A DNA stretch of 64,000 bases from JAZIHH01 sp036678685 (GCA_036678685.1 JAZIHH010000005.1:186001-250000), one strand, 5' to 3'; positions 9,060-17,278 are shown, counted from the first letter of the stretch. Notes: a model not told the origin generated them from the letters alone. Numbers and translations are program-made.

Positions 9060-9092
9060 ACACCGGCCCTTTAGTTCCGCCGGTGTTTTTCT
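9060..9092 (+). terminator. Rho-independent terminator after the yugP-like gene
   Basis: ACACCGG (9060-9066) pairs with CCGGTGT (9080-9086) around a 13-base loop, followed by TTTTTCTT. Confidence 0.65.
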
Positions 9093-9165
9093 TAGTATTG
9101 GCAGGCGGTGCCCGTCGCGGGCGGGGGAAAGACTCCGGCGTTGCCAGATAAAAAAGCGCATATAC

Positions 9166-9194
9166 TTGTCCGGTACGGATTTTTATGGTACTAT
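9166..9194 (+). promoter_or_regulatory. Promoter of ilvE
   Basis: TTGTCC (9166-9171) and TACTAT (9189-9194) are separated by 17 bases and lie 34 bases before the TTG start codon of ilvE. Confidence 0.6.
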
Positions 9195-9227
9195 AGTAAT
9201 AATACGGTTTTCTAAGGAGGAATTTAT

Positions 9228-10118
9228 TTGAGGATCGAAGTTTATATTGACGGCAAATTTTATCCAAAAGAAGAGGCGAAAATATCGGTTTTTGATCACG
9301 GTTTGTTATACGGCGACGGCGTCTTTGAGGGAACAAGGGCGTACAATGGCCGGATTTTTGAATTTGATGCGCATATCGACCGCTTGTATGATTCGGCCAA
9401 AGTGATTGCTTTAGAGATACCGTTGAACAAGGAAGAGATGAAAGAAGCCCACCTGGAAACCCTGCGCCGGAATAAATTGCGTGATGCTTATATCAGAACC
9501 GTGGTCACCCGGGGCATCGGCGACTTGGGACTGGATCCCAAGAAATGTTCCCGTCCAACTGTTATTATTATTGCTGATAATATCGTTCTCTACCCGGCGG
9601 AGTTTTATGAAAAAGGACTGCGGGTGGTCACTGTGGCGACCAGGAGAAACCTGGCGGAAGCGGTAAACCCCATGATTAAATCCTTAAATTACTTAAACAA
9701 TGTGTTGGCCAAGATCGAGGCCAATTTAGCCGGTGTGCCGGAGGCAATTATGCTCAACCAGGAAGGGTATGTGGCCGAATGCACCGGCGATAATATTTTT
9801 ATTGTCAAAGGAAATGATCTCTTAACGCCGGCCACCGTTTACGGCGCTTTGCCCGGGATCACCAGAAAAGTGGCGATGGAACTGGCGCCCGAATTGGGTT
9901 TGACGGTTAGGGAGACGCTCCTGACCCGTTACGATCTTTATGTGGCGGATGAATGTTTTCTTACCGGCACCGCCGCGGAAATTATTCCGGTGGTGGAGAT
10001 CGACGGGCGAACCATCGGTTCCGGGACGCCGGGCCCTTATACCCGCCGGTTGGAAAAGCTGTTCCGCCGGAAAGCTCAAGAAGAGGGCACTCCCATTTAT
10101 GAAGATGAAGAAATTTAG
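9228..10118 (+). CDS. ilvE: Branched-chain amino acid aminotransferase (class IV PLP enzyme)
   Basis: The 296-residue class IV aminotransferase transfers amino groups between glutamate and branched-chain keto acids. It shows the YGDGVFEGTRAYNG motif near residue 28, the PLP-binding lysine in NPMIKSLNYLNN (near residue 150), and GALPGITRKVAMELA with TAAEIIPVVEIDG toward the end. TTG 9228 is the start, 7 bases after AAGGAGG. It stands alone between its own promoter and a large palindrome. D-amino acid aminotransferase is the nearest alternative, but the sequence fits the IlvE subgroup better. Confidence 0.9.
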   Translation: MRIEVYIDGKFYPKEEAKISVFDHGLLYGDGVFEGTRAYNGRIFEFDAHIDRLYDSAKVIALEIPLNKEEMKEAHLETLRRNKLRDAYIRTVVTRGIGDLGLDPKKCSRPTVIIIADNIVLYPAEFYEKGLRVVTVATRRNLAEAVNPMIKSLNYLNNVLAKIEANLAGVPEAIMLNQEGYVAECTGDNIFIVKGNDLLTPATVYGALPGITRKVAMELAPELGLTVRETLLTRYDLYVADECFLTGTAAEIIPVVEIDGRTIGSGTPGPYTRRLEKLFRRKAQEEGTPIYEDEEI

Positions 10119-10155
10119 CTCCCGGCAAAAGCGGGCGGTGAAAATGGCAAACAAA

Positions 10156-10205
10156 GGCCTAGCCGGTAAAAACCGGTGGTACCACCGGTTTTTACCGGCT
10201 AGGCC
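10156..10205. repeat. Perfect 50-bp palindrome between convergent genes
   Basis: The 25 bases at 10156-10180 are the exact reverse complement of 10181-10205, with no spacer. The core reads GGTGGTACCACC. It sits between ilvE (plus) and the SANT-like gene (minus). On the minus strand it is followed by TTTGTTTG, so it can serve as a terminator there; the plus-strand exit has only a weak T tract. Confidence 0.8.
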
Positions 10206-10255
10206 GTCATTTTAGGCTTGTTATGGAGCGTACCCTGGCCCCTTACTTGTTTTTT

Positions 10256-11368
10256 TTATACTTTACGGCTTTTCAGGACATTGCCAAACTGGTCGACGGT
10301 AATTTCCAGGCGATGGATGAAATCGCCCAGAGAAGCAAGTTTGGCCACACTCTCCAGGTGCATGAACTCATTGAGCATGGAATTCAAGATCTCATAAATC
10401 TCCGACAACTCTTTGCTTCTTTTACTCAACCGTTCCCGTTCCTGGTTTACTTTCTCCTCCAGCAGGCGGTTTTCTTCCACGAGACGGTCAATGTCTTTCA
10501 ATAGTTGTTCTTCTTTTTTCAGGTCTCTTTCCACGGCGAGAAGATGTTCGATAAAACCTCTCAGATCCAGCTGGTACCGTTGGGATTCTTCCAGTTTTTT
10601 TACCCTTTCCTCCAGTTTTTGAAGGGCTTCGGGTAGATGGGCAAGCTGATAAAGGAAAGCATTCTTTTTCTCGCCGGTTTCCGGAACAAGGCTCAGGCCG
10701 GTGGTTTTCTTTTCTGCGGCATCCGCGAAGAGTTCGACCTTTTCTTCTTCCGTCACTACCGGGACCTGAACTTCTTTTTTGCGTTCATAAGCAGACGGTT
10801 CGGCGGTCGTCTCCAAAACGATTTCTTTTCCCTGCAGGACAGGACTTTCAGGGATTTTGATTCCGGTCCGTTTCAAGACATCCCGTCCAATGGCGATCAA
10901 GGCTTCTTCACTGAGGCCTTTTTTTTGTACCAGCCGGTAAAAACGGAGTTTTAAAGCTGCTTCGCTGATCTTTTTCCTTAACAGCTGTTGGAGTTCATTA
11001 CATGCCTCGTTGCGTGTTCCCCCCAGAACCTGGTGTTTGGCGAAGATTTCCAATATCAATTGGTCTTCATCCTCGGCCAGAAGTTCTTTGGGGGTATGGG
11101 TTTGATACTTTGTGCGCATGATCTTGTAATAATCCGTGTTGGAGATCCCTTTTTCCTTGAGGATCCGGCAGAATTGGCTGCGCAAAGCGGAGATCTTCCG
11201 GTTGAAACGCCGGGAGAGTTCTTTGCGGAGCCTGGGGTTCCACCAGTTTTCAAAAATCATCTCGTTTTCATCTTCCGAGTAACGAGGCTTGGTTTTCCCC
11301 AACTGGCTAGCCTTGTTTTCCCCGTCATCAAGAAAATCTTTCTTGGCCAATCCTTCGTTTCTTTCCAT
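10256..11368 (-). CDS. Myb/SANT-like DNA-binding protein with C-terminal coiled coil
   Basis: The 370-residue protein is not assigned to a named family. Residues about 28-75 (RYSEDENEMIF...RRFNRK) and 98-145 (LLAEDEDQLILEIF...KISEAALKLRFYRL) look like two Myb/SANT-type helical repeats with the usual acidic first helix. A linker rich in Glu/Pro follows, then a long heptad-rich coiled coil from about residue 245 to 340. This layout resembles prespore regulators of the RsfA type, but only loosely. No signal peptide or membrane segment is visible. A monocistronic minus-strand transcript ending at the 50-bp palindrome is likely. Confidence 0.65.
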   Translation of the reverse strand: MERNEGLAKKDFLDDGENKASQLGKTKPRYSEDENEMIFENWWNPRLRKELSRRFNRKISALRSQFCRILKEKGISNTDYYKIMRTKYQTHTPKELLAEDEDQLILEIFAKHQVLGGTRNEACNELQQLLRKKISEAALKLRFYRLVQKKGLSEEALIAIGRDVLKRTGIKIPESPVLQGKEIVLETTAEPSAYERKKEVQVPVVTEEEKVELFADAAEKKTTGLSLVPETGEKKNAFLYQLAHLPEALQKLEERVKKLEESQRYQLDLRGFIEHLLAVERDLKKEEQLLKDIDRLVEENRLLEEKVNQERERLSKRSKELSEIYEILNSMLNEFMHLESVAKLASLGDFIHRLEITVDQFGNVLKSRKV

Positions 11369-11461
11369 AATAATCCCTCCATATAAATCTTTTACCCTTT
11401 TTATTATAGGGTTACGTATTTATTGTGTTCGTTTGCGACAAGAAATATGCCAAAAATAAAA

Positions 11462-11538
11462 AAAAAGCAAAAAAAATACTCCCGTAAAAGAGTAAAACAA
11501 AGCCGCGCCAAAAGGCGCTTCCTCCGGGAGTACGGACA
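11462..11538 (-). terminator. Terminator of the homocysteine operon
   Basis: Read on the minus strand, TACTCCCG (11532 to 11525) pairs with CGGGAGTA (11484 to 11477), with an inner GCGCC/GGCGC hairpin (11505-11518). It is followed by a run of eight T. A 62-codon open frame through this region is explained by the T tracts and is not called. Confidence 0.7.
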
Positions 11539-11615
11539 GGCTGTTTTTTTCTCCCCCCGCCACCGGCCAAGAGTTGTAATAAAGTTTTTGTCCGGGCCAA
11601 TAATTTTTTATTGAC

Positions 11616-12368
11616 TTATTGCTCTGATTCCACCAAACTAACCAGTTCGATTTCACCCCAGGCCGCCAGCTTCGAACCGCAGATTAACAGGACACCCCAA
11701 ACACCGGGAACCGAAGCAACTTTTTCGGCGGTTTTCGCCAGGTCGGAACTGGTTTGGACCTGGTTGCCGGCGGCGGTGGCCACCGCATCCGCCAAAGCGG
11801 CGTCCGGGGAAACAACCACCGCCGCATCGGCCTTTCCCATACTCAAAGAAGGGCCGACTGTTCCGGAGGAAGTGCAGATGCTCAAGGGTCCCCCGGCCGG
11901 TACTTTTAACCCCACTTTCCAGGAAAAAGGGGAGCGGCCGGCATAAACTGCAATTGTTCTCGGTTTTTGGCGGGTAAAGAAAAGATCGCCGCCGTTTTCA
12001 ATAAAAAATTCCTCAACCCCGGCGGTCAATAAACTCTCGCCAAGCATCTCCGCCAAGGCACCCGCCACTGCGGCCATAGGACCGACCCCCGCTTTGCGGG
12101 AGGCGGTGATCATTCTTCTCACCAATTCCGGGGCGCCGGGATTGTCAGGCCAGGGTTCGAGGGCGGTAAGAAAAGCCGGATGGCGGTAGATATACGATTT
12201 TAGGCGGCGGCGGAGATCACGGATGACATTTTCCGCCTTCTCCCGGCAGTCCCGGGAAGATTCCAGCCAGAGGTCGGTTTCTCCCACCACAATCCGGCAA
12301 CAATGATATCCCGGCCGGGGACGGCGGTAAGTCCGGTAGACATCACTTTTTTTGCCGGGCGCTTCCAT
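11616..12368 (-). CDS. UPF0280 family protein (COG2122), homocysteine biosynthesis accessory
   Basis: The 250-residue protein belongs to the ApbE-related UPF0280 family. Visible features are a central Gly/Ala-rich segment GVGPMAAVAGALAEMLG (near residue 95), FFIENGGDLFF near 120, and SSGTVGPSLSMGKADAAVVV near 167, which resemble the flavin-binding core of ApbE. COG2122 has been genetically connected to homocysteine formation together with COG1900 in methanogens. It starts ATG 12368 one base after the ferredoxin gene stop and is the last gene of the operon under the S-box riboswitch. Its catalytic role is not established from the sequence. Confidence 0.85.
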   Translation of the reverse strand: MEAPGKKSDVYRTYRRPRPGYHCCRIVVGETDLWLESSRDCREKAENVIRDLRRRLKSYIYRHPAFLTALEPWPDNPGAPELVRRMITASRKAGVGPMAAVAGALAEMLGESLLTAGVEEFFIENGGDLFFTRQKPRTIAVYAGRSPFSWKVGLKVPAGGPLSICTSSGTVGPSLSMGKADAAVVVSPDAALADAVATAAGNQVQTSSDLAKTAEKVASVPGVWGVLLICGSKLAAWGEIELVSLVESEQ

Positions 12369-12369
12369 C

Positions 12370-12780
12370 TTAAAACAGCACCTTAATAATCCCTAGCGGG
12401 CAAGAGGGAACACAAAGCTCGCAGACTATACATTTTTCCCGGTCAAAGACCAGGCGGGCCGACTCAGGATCGATCTGCAAAGCCTCGGAACGGCATACAG
12501 CCGTACAGGCGCCGCAATGAATACATTCTTCGTCGGCAAGGACCAGCTCTTTGCTTAGCGGCTCGACTTTTACTCCCTGCCGGATAAGGAAATCCAAGCC
12601 CTGCTGGATCATCTCCGCCGAACCGTTGGAAAGTTCCAGAACCATTTTCCCTTCCTCGCCGGGGGTGATTTTTGCCTTTAAGATATTGATCGCCAGGTCG
12701 AAATCTTTCACTAAATGATAGGTAAGGGGTTTTTCCGACAATTCGGAAGGAAAAGTGAGAACCACCCGCTTTTTGATCAT
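12370..12780 (-). CDS. NIL domain protein with two [4Fe-4S] ferredoxin motifs
   Basis: This 136-residue protein joins an N-terminal NIL domain (about residues 1-75, a ligand-binding domain also found in methionine transporters) to two ferredoxin motifs, CIHCGACTAVC and CIVCELCVPSC, each followed by the expected Pro or distant Cys. It likely supplies electrons to the COG1900 partner during sulfide incorporation. Its ATG overlaps the last codon of the upstream COG1900 gene, implying coupled translation. Confidence 0.88.
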   Translation of the reverse strand: MIKKRVVLTFPSELSEKPLTYHLVKDFDLAINILKAKITPGEEGKMVLELSNGSAEMIQQGLDFLIRQGVKVEPLSKELVLADEECIHCGACTAVCRSEALQIDPESARLVFDREKCIVCELCVPSCPLGIIKVLF

Positions 12781-13958
12781 GTTCCTACCTCCTCACGCTC
12801 AAGAAGGGGTTTTACACCGCTGCGAAACGGCAGTTGTTTCACCGGGGCCGTCAGGAAAAATTGTCCGTTAAGAATTTTTTCCTTCAGTTCAGCGGCGATT
12901 TGCCGTGCCTTGTACAGGCTGGACAAGGGGGCAGTCGGAATTGTTTTGCCGTTCAATTTGATTTTCCCGCTTCTTAATTCAGCATAAGTTACCGTCCCCA
13001 AAGCCGGGCGGTTTCTGCTTGGCACTCCGTAATCAAAAACGGTGGTTGTTAACTCATGATTGCTTACGGCCACCCGGGAGACTATTTCTTCGTTCAACAA
13101 CGGAATGGGGATCCCGATTCCCACATATAAAGAGATACCGTATTGGTGAAAAACCGCGGCCCGCAGATAATCCCGTTTCATTCCCCGCAGGTCCCCGATG
13201 ACGGCCAGGGTACCGGCGGCATTTTCGGGCGTTCCGTGTTTATTTCTTTTTTGTCCCGGATTATGCTGGGTTCCTTCCCAGGCAATATAGCCTTCCCCGC
13301 CGGCCAGAAAAATTCTTGTTCCAATACCGATGGTTTGAAAATCGGGATCATTAAGCAAGGGACTCAATTCCCCCGACGTGCTGTAGGTGGCATTGCCCAA
13401 ATTGGGCAAGAGGGTTCCCATATAAGTATAAATGGGTTTGTCAGAGGAATTGACCGCCACCGCGTAATTTTGGTAGGCATTTCTTGGATTAAAAAGATAA
13501 GCCTGGTTTAAATCTTCCAATCCCACCCAGGTTTCAATGTTCTTCCGGGGATAACAGTCCGTTCCGTAAGCAATGGCCCGCAGTTTGACCTTCTTCCCGG
13601 CGACCAGGTCTTCTATAACATGGGCGCCTCCATAAGAGAGATTTAATCCTTCCGCTGGTTCGGTGGCGCCCAAATACGCGTCGACGGCTGCCAAGCCGGT
13701 ATAGGCCGGAACGTCATTTAACCATACTTTGTACATTTTGATCGGGGGGTCGGCATGGCCGAAGTTGAGAAAAGCTCCTGAGGAACACATTGCGCCAAAA
13801 GTAGCAGTGGTGACCACATCCACTTTCTCCAATACCGCGGCCGTTCCCTCTTCTTTTACCATCGGGATAATTTCTTCGGCAGTAACTACTGTTACTTTCC
13901 CTTTTTTTATTTTTTCGTTAATTTCCTCAAAGGTTTTCGTATTGGCCAATAAATCCAC
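12777..13958 (-). CDS. Homocysteine biosynthesis protein (COG1900, formerly DUF39)
   Basis: The 393-residue protein starts KTFEEINEKIKKGKVTVVTA and contains the family segments EKVDVVTTATFGAMCSSGAF (with a conserved Cys near residue 57) and LSYGGAHVIEDL, and a Cys near 135 in AYGTDCYPRKNIETW. In methanogens COG1900 is required to make homocysteine from aspartate semialdehyde and sulfide. Here it is the first gene after a SAM-I riboswitch, which supports a role in methionine supply. It overlaps the NIL-ferredoxin gene by four bases. The start follows a GGAGGTGG-like site. Confidence 0.9.
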   Translation of the reverse strand: MDLLANTKTFEEINEKIKKGKVTVVTAEEIIPMVKEEGTAAVLEKVDVVTTATFGAMCSSGAFLNFGHADPPIKMYKVWLNDVPAYTGLAAVDAYLGATEPAEGLNLSYGGAHVIEDLVAGKKVKLRAIAYGTDCYPRKNIETWVGLEDLNQAYLFNPRNAYQNYAVAVNSSDKPIYTYMGTLLPNLGNATYSTSGELSPLLNDPDFQTIGIGTRIFLAGGEGYIAWEGTQHNPGQKRNKHGTPENAAGTLAVIGDLRGMKRDYLRAAVFHQYGISLYVGIGIPIPLLNEEIVSRVAVSNHELTTTVFDYGVPSRNRPALGTVTYAELRSGKIKLNGKTIPTAPLSSLYKARQIAAELKEKILNGQFFLTAPVKQLPFRSGVKPLLEREEVGT

Positions 13959-14025
13959 CTCCAGTCGTTTATTCCTTCCGGTTCCATGGGTAATATTTAA
14001 TTATTACCGCGAAAAATTATGACAT

Positions 14026-14177
14026 AAAAGAAAAGAACCCAAGAAGGGGTTCGTTAAAAACTGTCCCCTTCTTATCTCTCAGGGTTTCACACCCTGCGGG
14101 AATTGGCACCCTGTTGCTTTCAACGGGTTGCCGAGGCTTCTTCGGGCCCGTCCCTCAGCCTCTCTGGATAAGAAGGA
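14026..14177 (-). promoter_or_regulatory. SAM-I (S-box) riboswitch with terminator
   Basis: Read on the minus strand, the aptamer opens CTTATCCAGAGAGGCTGAGG and includes GGGCCCGAAGAAGCC, CGGCAACC, GGTGCCAATTCC and closes with CTGAGAGATAAG. P1 pairs 14168-14177 with 14067-14076. The P1 3' strand overlaps an alternative stem AAGAAGGGG/CCCCTTCTT (14041-14073). That stem in turn overlaps a terminator GAACCC/GGGTTC (14035-14052) followed by TTTTCTTTT (14026-14034). SAM binding would therefore free the terminator and switch the homocysteine operon off. Confidence 0.95.
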
Positions 14178-14206
14178 ATTTCAGCTATAGGAAATGTGTT
14201 TTAATA

Positions 14207-14236
14207 ATCCTATCATAAAAAGAACAAAGAAGTCAA
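14207..14236 (-). promoter_or_regulatory. Promoter of the S-box operon
   Basis: On the minus strand TTGACT (14236 to 14231) and TAGGAT (14212 to 14207) are separated by 18 bases and lie about 30 bases upstream of the riboswitch P1 stem. The ISLre2 left end begins about 20 bases further upstream. Confidence 0.6.
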
Positions 14237-14254
14237 GTGGGAGCGAAAATTTGA

Positions 14255-15804
14255 TAGTGTCAAGACACTGTAGATTTTTTTGAACCTCACATCAATGATC
14301 TTGCCATCAAACTGCACTTTGTTTATTTATAGCTTTTAAAGCAATTATTGTTGGATTACTACCACTGCTGAAAAGCGGAATATTATTGTGATATCCTTTC
14401 CCCAATATTTTAATTTGCTTTAAGCGCTTGAGCTCTTTATGAATTACATCCTTGATTTCAACAACAATTGGAGTTGGGGTTTTTACCTCCAGGTATTGTT
14501 TGCTAATTGACTCACCATTGGCCTTGGCCACTCGCATATTGGCCATTTTCTCCGCCCCTTGTAGACTCCAAGCCATTGGGCGACTACTGAGCCTGGCTGC
14601 CAAGATATGGCTAACATGGCCCTCAGCGCTACAGCTTACATGGGGGTTTTTCACGGCGTTTTCTATTCCATCCCAGTTGTGCTCCACATATTTGATGGTA
14701 TCAATAATCCTTTTTTGTCGTGGCTGTTCTTCAGCACGCTTTAAAGCTTCATCAAGATGCGCCAGGACTTTCTGTTTGTTTAATGACTTAATCCCCCAGT
14801 ATACCGGCTTTCTTAGTTCCGGAGCATGAGCGGTGGCCATTAGAATATATTTCGCCAGGTGAAATCGGTCTACGATAAAGATGGCTCCAGGTATGTATTC
14901 TATCCCTTGGCGGATCCAAAGAGCCCCGTCTCCAGATAGGTAAATCCGCTTAATACTTGAAAGTTCATAATTGGCTTCAAGGTAATCTAATACTCTCCAC
15001 CATAGTTCTTCCGGTTTCTCTCTGACGCTGGTAAAATATTTCACTCGTTTTAACCGACGACGAAGATAATCCTCGATTCCTTCGTGGACATAAACCAACC
15101 GGGCCTGCGCTCCTTTACGCCCTTTAACTTTGATGTGGTCTTCATCAGCTTCTATGTATAACTCGGAAACACGTCTTTTGGCTTGCGGTAATGGTTCGAT
15201 TTTAGGGTTGAATTCTTTAACGCACAACGCTACTGTTTGCCTGCTAACCTTTAATACGGGATTATCCTTGCTGGCGTGGATAGTGGCCGCTTCATACGAC
15301 ATTCCAGTGGATGCTTCCGCAAGTTCAGCCTTTAAAGTTACCCCTACGCGCATGTGGGGAGTGACACCAATTTGTTTGTCAACCAGGTAGGCATATTCTT
15401 TGCTTTCTCTATGTCGGTAATAGCTTCGGTGGTAGACGATCGGACCAAAAAGGGTTAACAGCTCTTTCCGGTCGTCTTTTCGAACGCGCTTCCAGTTCGG
15501 GTCTTGCTTTGCATCCTCTTCAACCTTTTGCTTTAGGGCTTCGATGACATATTCCAATAAATCGCAACCCAGGCCATCAAGCTCTTTCTTTAATCGAAGT
15601 TCAAAACTATGATAGTTGGTTTTACCATCTAATACGGCAAAAATTCTTTCTACAACCGAAAGGATTTTTTCTTCTACTAAACGAACTAAATCCATGAGGA
15701 ACCTCGACCTCCTTCGGGGGGTATTCATTCTTGCCGAATGTGAGGTTCCTCTTCTCTTTTTGTAAAGATATCTCCTCCATAAAATCTACAGTAATTTTAC
15801 ACTA
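14255..15804 (-). mobile_element. ISLre2 family insertion sequence
   Basis: The ends are imperfect 24-bp inverted repeats: 14255-14278 (TAGTGTCAAGACACTGTAG...) and the complement of 15781-15804 (TAGTGTAAAATTACTGTAG...). A subterminal inverted GAACCTCACAT occurs at 14282-14292 and near 15739-15749. No target duplication is evident, so the insertion may be old. The element lies between the S-box operon promoter and the LacI-type gene. Confidence 0.75.
14307..15695 (-). CDS. ISLre2 family transposase (UPF0236)
   Basis: The product (462 residues from ATG 15695) has the ISLre2/UPF0236 pattern: an N-terminal helical domain, LFGPIVYHRSYYRHRE, GVTPHMRVGVTLKAELAEAS, the Asp-containing ELYIEADEDHIKVKG (first catalytic Asp region), IYLSGDGALWIRQG (second), and FIVDRFHLAKYI. 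An upstream in-frame ATG at 15728 would add 11 residues. ATG 15695 follows AAGGAGG at a 12-base spacing and matches the family better. A 10-bp stem (15696-15705 with 15742-15751) would fold the ribosome binding site into a loop next to the start. The gene appears intact. Confidence 0.9.
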   Translation of the reverse strand: MDLVRLVEEKILSVVERIFAVLDGKTNYHSFELRLKKELDGLGCDLLEYVIEALKQKVEEDAKQDPNWKRVRKDDRKELLTLFGPIVYHRSYYRHRESKEYAYLVDKQIGVTPHMRVGVTLKAELAEASTGMSYEAATIHASKDNPVLKVSRQTVALCVKEFNPKIEPLPQAKRRVSELYIEADEDHIKVKGRKGAQARLVYVHEGIEDYLRRRLKRVKYFTSVREKPEELWWRVLDYLEANYELSSIKRIYLSGDGALWIRQGIEYIPGAIFIVDRFHLAKYILMATAHAPELRKPVYWGIKSLNKQKVLAHLDEALKRAEEQPRQKRIIDTIKYVEHNWDGIENAVKNPHVSCSAEGHVSHILAARLSSRPMAWSLQGAEKMANMRVAKANGESISKQYLEVKTPTPIVVEIKDVIHKELKRLKQIKILGKGYHNNIPLFSSGSNPTIIALKAINKQSAV

Positions 15805-16049
15805 ACTTGGCTGGGCCGCGCTTCGTGGTTCCTTCGCAATAGACGGAAATACCTTGCTCCTTCCTTCGTGGTGGAAGTTGCCGTTGGCGGGAAATAGCGT
15901 GGTGTTCACCGGATTTATCGTGACGATGCGCAAATAATGTACACGATAACATTAAAAAATGGAAAAAAGACGGTAAAAAAGCAGGGATGTTCACGGACAA
16001 GAGAGTATATATGACTGTAATCGAGTACAGTGCAGAATGGAGTAACCCG
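15805..16049 (+). promoter_or_regulatory. LacI-type operators upstream of the regulator gene
   Basis: Two CG-centred palindromes typical of LacI-family operators are seen. ATGTACACGATAACAT (15937-15952) is symmetric at 12 of 16 positions. CTGTAATCGAGTACAG (16015-16030) is symmetric at 14 of 16 and lies 20 bases before the start codon, where binding would block the gene. Autoregulation is inferred. No strong -35/-10 pair is obvious, although TATATATG at 16005-16012 could serve as a -10. The rest of the stretch shows no gene. Confidence 0.5.
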
Positions 16050-17048
16050 ATGAAAGTGACGATGAATGATATCGCCAAAGCGGCCGGGGTGTCAAGAACA
16101 ACCGTTTCGCGGGTGCTTTCGGGGAAAGCGGTTCACCAAGAGGAAACCCGGCAAAGAATTCTTAAGTTGGCGGAGGAAATGAATTATTCGCCGGATCTAT
16201 TGGCGAGAGCGGTTAAAACCAAAAAGACCGGCAATATCGGAGTTATTGTCCATAACGAACATGATCGACAAGGGGTAAACTCTCTCCACATACCAATTGT
16301 GGAGGCGATTCTCGAGGAGGCAAAACAGAACAACTATGGCTCGTTTGTTTTAACGGATGGCGAAACCGAAACCCCAACCGCACGCACTTTGATTGACCGG
16401 CGGGTGGATGGGGTCATCCTCATCAGTACGGTGGGGACGAGTGTCCTTCGCCGGTTTCAAGAAAGACAAATCCCGGTGGTGTTAGTAAACAATGTAAGCA
16501 ATCATCCGGAAGTCCCCTATATTGTTTTTGATGAATTCCAGGGGGTCTATGAAGGGGTAAAAAGAATCATCCACAACGGCCATCAGCGGATCTTATACCT
16601 GGGTGGACCATTGACCGTCCGTTGGTCGCTGAAAAGATATGAGGGTTATATTGCCGCCACCACCGAATTGGGGCTTAAGCCGGAACCGGAACTGATCCAA
16701 TTCGGTCCTTCCACTTATCTGACCGGTTATGAAAAAACGAAAAGCCTCTTGTCCAGCGGCCGGTTTCCTTCCGCGGTTTTTGCCGCCAGTGATATGATGG
16801 CCATTGGGGCGATGCGTGCGATTTATGAGACCGGATTGAAGATTCCTGATGACATCGAAATTATGGGTTTTGATGATATCGAAGCGGCCGCACTGATGAT
16901 CCCCGCTTTGTCAACGATCTATGCCCCCAAAGCGGAAATGGGGGTTAAAGCCTTTCAAATCTTGAACGAGCTGATGGCGGGAAGGACAGATGTGTCGGCG
17001 GAAAACGTGCTCCCGACCAAGCTGATGATCAGGGAGACCTGTAAATAA
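16050..17048 (+). CDS. LacI/GalR family transcriptional regulator
   Basis: The 332-residue protein has an N-terminal helix-turn-helix (MNDIAKAAGVSRTTVSRVLS) and hinge, followed by a periplasmic-binding-protein-like sensor domain with GNIGVIV, DGVILIST, VPYIVFDEFQG, FAASDMMAIGAM and IMGFDDIEAAAL motifs. ATG 16050 is chosen because GGAG lies 7 bases upstream and the family starts there. It probably controls the carbohydrate transporter downstream, from which it is now separated by the IS110 element. The sugar ligand cannot be inferred. Confidence 0.9.
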   Translation: MKVTMNDIAKAAGVSRTTVSRVLSGKAVHQEETRQRILKLAEEMNYSPDLLARAVKTKKTGNIGVIVHNEHDRQGVNSLHIPIVEAILEEAKQNNYGSFVLTDGETETPTARTLIDRRVDGVILISTVGTSVLRRFQERQIPVVLVNNVSNHPEVPYIVFDEFQGVYEGVKRIIHNGHQRILYLGGPLTVRWSLKRYEGYIAATTELGLKPEPELIQFGPSTYLTGYEKTKSLLSSGRFPSAVFAASDMMAIGAMRAIYETGLKIPDDIEIMGFDDIEAAALMIPALSTIYAPKAEMGVKAFQILNELMAGRTDVSAENVLPTKLMIRETCK

Positions 17049-17278
17049 AGGTGATATGCTCTCAATCAATCTCAAATAAAAAACATTATCATAAAAAGGA
17101 GGTGAGAGGAGGTTTTCTTAGCACATGATAATTTTTAGCCAAATCAGCAAAGAAGAAAGAAGGAGCATTCCTGTATTGAAATCAAATGAACTTTGAAAAG
17201 ACGAGTACCTCCTGTTAGAATACTGGGTGTAAGCAAGTTACCCCTAACAAAATAAGACTAACAGAGGAGGTACTCAAT
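17049..17278 (+). other. IS110 5' noncoding flank with stem that covers the transposase ribosome binding site
   Basis: GAGTACCTCCTGTTAG (17203-17218) can pair with CTAACAGAGGAGGTACTC (17258-17275), leaving a two-base bulge, so the GAGGAGG ribosome binding site of the transposase is inside the stem. An inner stem GGG(T)GTAA/TTACCCC lies at 17225-17244. A second AAGGAGG-type site at 17097-17104 could be the original leader of the interrupted sugar operon. The exact left end of the element was not resolved. Confidence 0.55.

Noticed and set aside
11412..11656. Two short minus-strand frames with apparent membrane segments
   Set aside because: The hydrophobic run is created by the T-rich tract of a clear terminator hairpin, and no ribosome binding site is present.
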